DNA from: Candidatus Omnitrophota bacterium
GTDB lineage: Bacteria > Omnitrophota > Gorgyraeia > Gygaellales > Profunditerraquicolaceae
Assembly: GCA_028687205.1 (NCBI GenBank)
Contig: JAQUAP010000047.1
Span: 1-10,877 of the forward strand
Direction: 5' to 3'
DNA length: 10,877 nt
Part shown: one piece after another, positions 6,197 through 10,877 of the stretch
How positions within the stretch are numbered: position 1 is the stretch's first letter
How the letters are laid out: every line of letters starts with the position of its first letter
Made by a program: the position numbers and the translations under genes
The notes under the pieces: model-generated
Told to the model about the DNA's origin: nothing
The model's input: the letters and a program-made list of their open reading frames with translations, nothing else
Databases searched by the model: none

Positions 6197-6786
6197 AGCT
6201 GATTGTAGGGCTGGGCAATCCCGGCATACTCTATAGAGATTCAAGGCATAATATCGGCTTTCAGGTTGTAAGGTATCTGGCAAAGGTTAAAAAAACAGCT
6301 CTTAAAAAAGAAAGAGGCATCCCGGCATTAAGCGCTAAAGCCAGATTAGCAGGGATTGACCTGTTCCTGGCCATACCGCTTACCTTCATGAACTTATCGG
6401 GAGGGGCGGTCAGGTCACTGCTGAAGAAATATAAAATAGACAGGGAAGACCTCCTGGTGATTTGTGATGATTTAGACTTAGCCTTCGGCAGGATTAAGCT
6501 CCAGCCAGCCGGTTCATCCGCAGGCCACCGGGGAATTACCTCGATAATAGATGCTCTTGGCAGCTCTGAATTCTGCCGGATGCGTATCGGCATAGGCAGG
6601 CCTGAAGATAACCAGGAGGCAAGCGACTTTGTACTCGCGCATTTTAATAAAAGAGAAAATAGCCAGTTGCCTGCGATAATCAAGAGCGCCTCGGATTGCT
6701 GCCGCTCCTGGGTAGCCGAGGGCGTAGAGAAAAGCATGAATATTTTTAATCGCAAAGAGCAAAAAGTAAAAGGAGTTAAGGCATGA
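6193..6786 (+). CDS. pth: Peptidyl-tRNA hydrolase
   Basis: Pth frees tRNA from peptidyl-tRNA that drops off the ribosome by hydrolysing the ester bond. The 197 residues begin with MKLIVGLGNPG and contain RHNIGF with catalytic His19, PLTFMNLSG with Asn67, and CDDLDL with Asp92 (E. coli Asp93 position). The GHxG motif reads GHRG (111-114), placing Arg113 where E. coli has Asn114. The start is GTG 6193, overlapping the rplY TGA as GTGA. The purine-rich end of rplY (AGAGG, GAGAAG) supplies the ribosome site. This order, ctc/rplY then pth, is conserved in many bacteria. The C-terminus after about residue 180 is short and basic. Confidence 0.95.
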   Translation: MKLIVGLGNPGILYRDSRHNIGFQVVRYLAKVKKTALKKERGIPALSAKARLAGIDLFLAIPLTFMNLSGGAVRSLLKKYKIDREDLLVICDDLDLAFGRIKLQPAGSSAGHRGITSIIDALGSSEFCRMRIGIGRPEDNQEASDFVLAHFNKRENSQLPAIIKSASDCCRSWVAEGVEKSMNIFNRKEQKVKGVKA

Positions 6787-7070
6787 ATAAGTATGAAGCA
6801 ATGTTTATCATTAAACCGGATTTAGCGGAAGAAGAAAGAAAGACCCTTTTTCATCAGATTGACGAAGCCGTGACCAAGCACCAGGGCGCCATAACGCAAA
6901 GCGGGCTTTGGGCGGAAAAGAGAAAATTATTTTTTCCGATTAAGAAATATGTGGAAGGCGTTTATTATCTCATGAATTTTTCATTGCCTTCTCTTGCCGT
7001 AAAAGATATACGCCACGCCTATAATTTAAACGAGAATATCTTAAGGGTGCTGATTACCAAACTGGAATAA
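6783..7070 (+). CDS. rpsF: 30S ribosomal protein S6
   Basis: This is a 95-residue S6, the single-domain protein that pairs with S18 on the central domain of 16S rRNA. The family start YEAMFIIKPDL, the central W-x-x-[KR]-[KR]-L-x-[FY]-x-I-K-K region (residues 43-55, with GVYYLMNF following) and the final NILRVLITKLE are all present. There is no acidic C-terminal extension of the kind modified by RimK in E. coli. ATG 6783 overlaps the pth stop as ATGA, and AGGAG (6771-6775) lies seven bases upstream. Its partner gene rpsR is two genes downstream. Confidence 0.96.
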   Translation: MNKYEAMFIIKPDLAEEERKTLFHQIDEAVTKHQGAITQSGLWAEKRKLFFPIKKYVEGVYYLMNFSLPSLAVKDIRHAYNLNENILRVLITKLE

Positions 7071-7079
7071 GGAGAAGCT

Positions 7080-7532
7080 ATGGCCAGCTACAATAAAGTA
7101 TTATTAATGGGGAATCTGACTAAAGACCCGGAATTGCGTTATACACCGCAGGGGGCGGCGGTAGCCAACCTGCGCATGGCGGTTAACCGCCGCTACCGCG
7201 ATAAGAACCAGGAATTAAAAGAAGAGGTCTGTTTTATTACCGCGGTAGTCTGGAATAAGCAGGCCGAGACCTGCAACCAGTACCTGCATAAAGGAAGCAG
7301 CCTTTTTGTGGAAGGCAGGCTGCAGTCGCGCTCCTGGGAGGATAATACGGGCTCAAAGCGCAGCGTAATTGAAGTACGCGCAGAGCGGGTGCAATTCATG
7401 GGTACCGGCCCGGGCAAGGCCCAGAGCGCTCCGGCAGCAGCTACTGAGCCGGCGATGGAAGAATTATCAACTGAACCGTCCACAGAATCAACCTGGTTAG
7501 GTGAAAGCGAGGGAGAAGCGAATGAAAGTTAA
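7080..7532 (+). CDS. ssb: Single-stranded DNA-binding protein
   Basis: SSB coats single-stranded DNA in replication, recombination and repair. Residues 2 to about 107 form the OB-fold: NKVLLMGNLTKDPELRYTP, the VVWNKQAE segment with Trp58, FVEGRLQSRSW and a final VRAERVQFMG. Residues 108-150 are a Gly/Ala/Pro then Ser/Thr/Glu-rich disordered tail. The tail ends WLGESEGEANES: it is acidic, but it lacks the hydrophobic DDDIPF-like tip through which most bacterial SSBs recruit partner proteins. No other frame at the 3' end encodes such a tip. AAGGAG (7069-7074) is five bases from ATG 7080. The last 11 bases overlap rpsR. The rpsF-ssb-rpsR order is widely conserved. Confidence 0.95.
   Translation: MASYNKVLLMGNLTKDPELRYTPQGAAVANLRMAVNRRYRDKNQELKEEVCFITAVVWNKQAETCNQYLHKGSSLFVEGRLQSRSWEDNTGSKRSVIEVRAERVQFMGTGPGKAQSAPAAATEPAMEELSTEPSTESTWLGESEGEANES
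7509..7515 (+). promoter_or_regulatory. Shine-Dalgarno that sets the rpsR start
   Basis: GAGGGAG lies six bases before ATG 7522, inside the 3' end of ssb. It supports this ATG over the in-frame GTG at 7501, which would add seven residues (sequence after GTG: KAREKR) and has no comparable site upstream. Confidence 0.7.
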
Positions 7533-7818
7533 GACCAAGGCCGGTACTGGCGCAAGGACTAAAACATTTTCCAGGGGTAAACCCGGCGATAAAAAGCGGG
7601 GTTTGCATGCTATCGGCAGGAAAAGATTCTGCCGCCTCTGCGTAGATAAGGCAAAGTCAGTAGATTACAAAGATACTAAGAGGCTGGAGGCATTTATTAC
7701 CGAGAGGGGCAAAATGCTTTCCAGCCGTTTATCCGGCAATTGCGCCAAGCATCAAAGGATTATCGCCGAAGCGATTACCAAGGCGAGGTTCATTTCGCTC
7801 ATGCCTTATACGCGCTAG
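7522..7818 (+). CDS. rpsR: 30S ribosomal protein S18, zinc-cysteine form
   Basis: From ATG 7522 this gives 98 residues. The S18 core is clear: RKRFCRLC (33-40), VDYKD (47-51), FITERGK (58-64), AKHQR (75-79) and ARFISLMPYTR at the C-terminus. Cys37, Cys40, Cys74 and His77 make a plausible zinc site, the cysteine-containing (C+) version known for several ribosomal proteins, whereas many S18 proteins have lost these residues. The N-terminal 30 residues are basic and glycine-rich. S18 binds S6 on the ribosome platform. The gene overlaps ssb by 11 bases. An in-frame GTG at 7501 would lengthen it to 105 residues; the ribosome site favours 7522. Confidence 0.93.
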   Translation: MKVKTKAGTGARTKTFSRGKPGDKKRGLHAIGRKRFCRLCVDKAKSVDYKDTKRLEAFITERGKMLSSRLSGNCAKHQRIIAEAITKARFISLMPYTR

Positions 7819-7848
7819 GGCTAGCAACACTTTAAAAAAGGCGGTCCT

Positions 7849-8292
7849 ATGGAAGTCATCTTGACTAAAGATGTAGATAAGGTAGGTAAGGCCGGGGCAG
7901 TGGTAAAGGTGAAGGACGGCTTTGCCCGCAACCTGCTTTTTCCCAAAGGCCTGGCTATACCGGTTACAACGGCTAACCTTAAAAAAATAGAGCAGGAAAA
8001 ACAGAAGCTTACCCAGGAATTAGAGAAAAATAAGCAAGAGGCCATCAAAATAAAAGAGCGCCTGGATGTTTTATCTTTGACCATACCGGTGATAGCCCAG
8101 GATGAAAAAAGTTTATACGGCAGCATAACCTCCCTGGATATCTCCAACGCCCTTAAAGAAGAGGGCATAGAGTTAGATAAAGGAAAGGTTATTCTTGAGG
8201 AGCCGATAAAATCATTGGGGATTTATGAAGTCCCGATAAAGTTACACCCCGAAATATCCGCGAAATTAAAGATCTGGATTGTAAAGAAATAG
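7849..8292 (+). CDS. rplI: 50S ribosomal protein L9
   Basis: L9 binds 23S rRNA near the L1 stalk and spans out from the ribosome with two globular domains joined by a long helix. Here the N-domain (residues 1 to about 45) carries the signature VGKAGAVVKVKDGFARN followed by LLFPKGLA. Residues about 43-74 are a highly charged, lysine/glutamate-rich connecting helix. Residues 76-147 form the C-domain, with LYGSITS (89-95) and a central KEEGIELDK segment (103-111). The length, 147 residues, is standard. The ribosome site is an imperfect AAGGCGG close to ATG 7849. Thirty bases separate it from rpsR, the longest gap in the operon. Confidence 0.96.
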   Translation: MEVILTKDVDKVGKAGAVVKVKDGFARNLLFPKGLAIPVTTANLKKIEQEKQKLTQELEKNKQEAIKIKERLDVLSLTIPVIAQDEKSLYGSITSLDISNALKEEGIELDKGKVILEEPIKSLGIYEVPIKLHPEISAKLKIWIVKK

Positions 8293-8293
8293 C

Positions 8294-9631
8294 ATGCTTA
8301 AAGAAATCGCGTTAGATAAAATCCCTCCGCAGAATTTAGACGCTGAAATGGCGGTTTTGGGCTCCATGCTTCTGGATGAAGAAGCCATCGCCACGGCCGT
8401 TGAGACGCTGGACAAGAATTCTTTCTATAAAGATTCCCACCAGAAGATATTCCAGGCTATATCCGACCTTTACGCCGTGAATAAGGCGGTTGACCTGATT
8501 ACCCTGACCGACGCCTTGAAAAAAGAAGGCATGCTTGATGCTATCGGCGGCGTTAGTTTCCTGACTGCCCTGGCTAATTCTGTCCCTACCGCAGCCAATA
8601 TCAGCCACTATGTTTCCATCGTTAAGGAAAAAAGCATCTTAAGGACCCTGATCAACAACGCCACCAAAATAGTCTCGCTCTGCTATGAAAGCGAAGGGAA
8701 TATCACTGAGGTGGTGGATAACGCCGAGAGATTTATATTCGAGGTAAGCGAAAGGAAAAATCAGGGTTCATACGTCCACCTTAAAGAGATTGTTAAGGAT
8801 AGCATTGAGACCATCGATATCCTCTACCGCAAGAAAGCGCATGTTACCGGCATCCCTACCGGCTATATAGATTTTGATATTAAGACTGCCGGGCTGCAGG
8901 ATTCAGATTTAATCATCGTTGCCGGCAGGCCTTCCATGGGTAAGAGCTCTTTTGCCTCAGGGATAGTCGAGCACGCCGGGATAATCGAAAAAATCCCCAC
9001 GGCGATTTTCAGCTTGGAGATGTCTAAGGAGCAGTTGGTGCAAAGAATGCTCTGTTCGCACGCGCGGGTTGACGCGCAAAAGGTGCGCACCGGGTACCTG
9101 GCTACTTCTGACTGGCCGCGCCTGACTGCCGCGGCGGGAAAACTTTCCGAAGCGCCGATATTTATAGACGATACACCGGGGATTTCCGTAATGGAATTAC
9201 GCGCTAAGGCGCGCCGCTTAAAAGCCCAGCAGGATATAAAATTAATCGTCCTCGATTATATGCAGTTAATGCGCGGTTCAATCGGCATAGAGAGCCGCCA
9301 GCAGGAGATTTCCGAGATCTCGCGTTCGCTTAAAGCGCTGGCCAGGGAATTGCGCCTGCCGATCGTCGCGATAAGCCAGTTGTCGCGCGCGGTAGAATCG
9401 CGCACCGACCACCGGCCGCAGCTTTCCGACTTAAGGGAGTCCGGGGCCATTGAGCAGGACGCCGATGTAGTCGTGCTTTTATTGCGGGAGGAGTATTACA
9501 GCCAGAGTTCGGATAATCAGGGTGTCGCCGAGGTGATTATCGCCAAACAGCGTAACGGTCCGGTGGGGAACCTGAAGCTCGCTTTTATCAAAGAGTATAC
9601 CCGTTTTGAGAATATTGCCAGATTAGAATAA
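8294..9631 (+). CDS. dnaB: Replicative DNA helicase DnaB
   Basis: DnaB is the hexameric 5'-3' helicase at the replication fork. The 445-residue protein is full length. The N-terminal domain (about 8-150) begins PPQNLDAEMAVLGSMLLD. A linker helix leads to the RecA-like motor from about residue 183. Walker A is GRPSMGKSS (211-219), the catalytic glutamate is Glu242 in SLEMS, Walker B is LIVLDY with Asp321, AISQLSR (359-365) is the sensor motif, and KQRNGPVG (418-425) carries the likely arginine finger Arg420. No intein interrupts these sites, although dnaB is a common intein host. The ATG is one base past the rplI stop (TAGCATG), without a clear Shine-Dalgarno, so coupling is likely. The rplI-dnaB pair is conserved across many phyla. 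Confidence 0.97.
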   Translation: MLKEIALDKIPPQNLDAEMAVLGSMLLDEEAIATAVETLDKNSFYKDSHQKIFQAISDLYAVNKAVDLITLTDALKKEGMLDAIGGVSFLTALANSVPTAANISHYVSIVKEKSILRTLINNATKIVSLCYESEGNITEVVDNAERFIFEVSERKNQGSYVHLKEIVKDSIETIDILYRKKAHVTGIPTGYIDFDIKTAGLQDSDLIIVAGRPSMGKSSFASGIVEHAGIIEKIPTAIFSLEMSKEQLVQRMLCSHARVDAQKVRTGYLATSDWPRLTAAAGKLSEAPIFIDDTPGISVMELRAKARRLKAQQDIKLIVLDYMQLMRGSIGIESRQQEISEISRSLKALARELRLPIVAISQLSRAVESRTDHRPQLSDLRESGAIEQDADVVVLLLREEYYSQSSDNQGVAEVIIAKQRNGPVGNLKLAFIKEYTRFENIARLE

Positions 9632-9677
9632 TTTATACGTTCGCGTCTAGAAATTTCCATCATTAAATTTGAAAATA

Positions 9678-9735
9678 TGAAAGCCGCTCAGTACCAATTT
9701 CGGGTAAATCGAAATATAGAAATTGGTTGCTTTCA
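9678..9735 (+). repeat. Two-part inverted repeat upstream of bamA
   Basis: The 132-base gap between dnaB and bamA (9632-9763) holds a compound palindrome. The outer arms are TGAAAGC (9678-9684) and GCTTTCA (9729-9735). The inner arms are ACCAATTTC (9693-9701) and GAAATTGGT (9719-9727). All pair perfectly, with eight unpaired bases on the left and one on the right between the two stems, and a 17-base loop. A competing six-base hairpin, ATTTCG (9697-9702) with CGAAAT (9710-9715), uses part of the same left arm. TAGAAATT occurs at 9648-9655 and again at 9717-9724. No T-run follows, so it is not a standard terminator. It may be an operator or RNA structure at the dnaB 3' end; the right arms overlap the proposed bamA -35. 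Confidence 0.65.
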
Positions 9736-9755
9736 GCAGACACTTCTTATATAAT
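9727..9755 (+). promoter_or_regulatory. Predicted housekeeping-type promoter of bamA
   Basis: A perfect -10 hexamer TATAAT lies at 9750-9755, and TTGCTT lies at 9727-9732 with a 17-base spacer, matching the TTG half of the -35 consensus. Initiation 6-8 bases after the -10 would fall at about 9761-9764, on or just before the bamA ATG. The -35 is weak and overlaps the right side of the inverted repeat, which would suit repression or activation by a DNA-binding protein. Confidence 0.6.
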
Positions 9756-9763
9756 AAACAATA

Positions 9764-10877
9764 ATGCGTAAGATATTATTCATACTCGGGTTTTCCCTTT
9801 GCGTAGTAAGTTCCCCTTTTATTTTGTTTGCGGATGATACTCAGGGTCCGCAGGTAGAGAACTCCCTTTCCGCGCCAGCCAAAGAACAGCCGCTAAAATT
9901 AGTTACCGCCATTGAAATCAAGGGCAATAAAGCCATAAGCACCAACACGATTATTTCCAAGATGAAAACCCATGTCGGCAGCCCCTATCAGGAGAATGTC
10001 GTCAGCGACGATTTAAAGAGACTTTATCTCCTGAATTTTTTCAGCGATATAAAGATTGACGCCGAAAGCTATAAAGAAGGCGTTAAGGTCATCATTACCG
10101 TGACCGAGCGGCCGATTATTACGCAAATTACCTTTTCCGGCATAATGCGCATTACGATGAAGGATGAAAAACTGAAAGAGCAGTTAAAATCCAGGGAAGG
10201 CCAGTACCTTGATTATCCGACCCTGGCTGAAGATGTACGCATACTAAAGAAGATGTATGAAAAAATGGGTTATAATGCCGCCGGGATTGATTACAAGCTT
10301 GATCTAGACCCGGAAACGAATAAAGTTAAAGTCAATTTTAATGTGGTAGAAGGCAAGCGGGTGCGCATAAAAGAAATTATCGTTGAGGGCAATAAGGCTT
10401 TTACCCGAGCAAGGATACTCAAACTCCTTAAAACCAAGCAGGCCTGGTTTTTTAACGCCGGCGTGCTCAAGGAGGATGTGCTTAAGGAAGACGCCGCGCG
10501 CATCAAGGCATTTTACAATAAAAACGGCTTTATTGATGTTGCGGTTGATTACGAAGTAAAGCCCGATGCCAGCAAGCCCTACTTGTTGTATATTTATATA
10601 AGGATAAAAGAAGGGAATAAGTATTTAGTCGGTAACGTGGTTGTGCAGGGGAATAAGGACATTTCAGAGAAAGAGATCCTCAAGCGCCTTAAGGATTGCG
10701 TCCCGGGCAAGGTTTTTAGCGAAGAAGCGATGAAGGCGGATGCAGCCAGTATCCAGGGCCTTTATTTTGATAAGGGCTATATCTCGGCGCAGGTCCAGGA
10801 TACCACCTCTTTAAATACCGCCACCAGCCGCGTGGATATACTCTATAACATTACCGAAAACCAGGTTACCTACGTTG
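9764..10877 (+). CDS. bamA: Outer membrane protein assembly factor BamA (5' part)
   Basis: BamA is the Omp85-family core of the machine that inserts beta-barrel proteins into the outer membrane. The visible 371 residues hold a Sec signal peptide (basic MRK, then a hydrophobic stretch, likely cut after Ala23 in LFA-DD). A short linker and at least four POTRA domains follow: about 46-117, 118-198, 199-285 and 287-366. Repeated hallmarks are I-x-[IV]-x-G-N-K (50-56, 205-211, 292-298), a helix with L-x-x-L/F-Y, and K/N-G-[YF] before the last strand. A fifth POTRA begins at the edge, and the barrel lies outside the window. ATG 9764 is the first start after an in-frame TAA at 9755-9757, and no Shine-Dalgarno precedes it. 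A TamA or other Omp85 member is possible, but the POTRA number favours BamA. Confidence 0.9.
   Translation, partial: MRKILFILGFSLCVVSSPFILFADDTQGPQVENSLSAPAKEQPLKLVTAIEIKGNKAISTNTIISKMKTHVGSPYQENVVSDDLKRLYLLNFFSDIKIDAESYKEGVKVIITVTERPIITQITFSGIMRITMKDEKLKEQLKSREGQYLDYPTLAEDVRILKKMYEKMGYNAAGIDYKLDLDPETNKVKVNFNVVEGKRVRIKEIIVEGNKAFTRARILKLLKTKQAWFFNAGVLKEDVLKEDAARIKAFYNKNGFIDVAVDYEVKPDASKPYLLYIYIRIKEGNKYLVGNVVVQGNKDISEKEILKRLKDCVPGKVFSEEAMKADAASIQGLYFDKGYISAQVQDTTSLNTATSRVDILYNITENQVTYV

Larger units (their letters stand above)
2..9631 (+). other. Predicted super-operon, TPR gene to dnaB
   Basis: Fourteen protein genes and one tRNA lie on one strand with overlaps or gaps of at most 30 bases. 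The largest gap is between rpsR and rplI. I could not see an intrinsic terminator (GC hairpin plus T-run) in any internal gap. Several junctions suggest translational coupling: GTGA at rplY/pth, ATGA at pth/rpsF, TAGCATG at both tktN/tktC and rplI/dnaB, and overlaps at tktC/ispE and ssb/rpsR. Internal promoters inside coding regions cannot be excluded, so this is inferred from spacing only. The upstream start of the unit lies outside the window. Confidence 0.6.

Noticed and set aside
7814..7825. Small palindrome GCTAGGGCTAGC at the rpsR stop codon as a terminator
   Set aside because: The stem is only four or five bases with a tiny loop, and no T-run follows; the downstream rplI belongs to the same conserved cluster.
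8924..9600. Intein insertion in the dnaB motor domain
   Set aside because: Walker A through the arginine-finger region is continuous and of normal length.
9632..9677. Intrinsic terminator just after dnaB
   Set aside because: Only AT-rich short palindromes (GAAATTTC, TCTAGA) are present; no GC-rich hairpin with a T-run was found.
1..10877. CRISPR arrays, insertion sequences, phage genes or attachment sites
   Set aside because: No regularly spaced repeats, transposase or integrase motifs, or duplicated tRNA end were seen; the gene content is core housekeeping.

Overview
The window is a densely packed, single-strand bacterial block. It carries fourteen co-directional protein genes and one tRNA gene from base 2 to 9631, with no gap longer than 30 bases. 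After a 132-base intergenic region, a fifteenth protein gene runs off the right edge. BamA, a signal-peptide-bearing outer-membrane assembly protein, implies a diderm (two-membrane) cell. The MEP isoprenoid enzyme IspE, a two-gene transketolase, a CCA-less tRNA and a SpoVG-family protein fit a strict-anaerobe-like candidate lineage. From general impression I would guess Omnitrophota or a related phylum, but nothing in the window proves the phylum. No mobile elements, CRISPR arrays or phage genes were seen.

Layout. (1) Bases 2-151: the C-terminal end of a TPR protein. (2) Bases 126-2752: transketolase N- and C-subunit genes, then ispE, all overlapping or abutting. (3) Bases 2777-5456: spoVG, tRNA-Gln(UUG), glmU and prs. 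(4) Bases 5474-6786: rplY (L25/Ctc) and pth. The spoVG-glmU-prs-ctc-pth order matches the classic Bacillus cluster, here with a tRNA inserted. (5) Bases 6783-9631: rpsF-ssb-rpsR-rplI-dnaB, the widespread ribosome/replication cluster. (6) Bases 9632-9763: an AT-rich regulatory gap with a two-part inverted repeat and a perfect TATAAT box. (7) Bases 9764-10877: bamA, 5' part only.

How the genes fit together. Transketolase interconverts pentose phosphates and can feed ribose 5-phosphate to Prs, which makes PRPP for nucleotides. GlmU makes UDP-GlcNAc and IspE serves isoprenoid (including undecaprenyl) synthesis, so both feed the cell envelope. L25, Pth, S6, S18, L9 and tRNA-Gln belong to translation; SSB and DnaB belong to replication. 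The block looks like a growth-linked super-operon followed by an independently promoted outer-membrane biogenesis gene.

The main points of interest are: a SpoVG whose two conserved halves are separated by a four-cysteine zinc ribbon; a bamA promoter placed so that the mRNA should be leaderless, with a palindrome over its -35; a tRNA inside the operon whose 3' processing would leave glmU an 11-base leader without a Shine-Dalgarno; and an SSB without the usual DIPF-type tip. I saw no wholly new multi-gene system.
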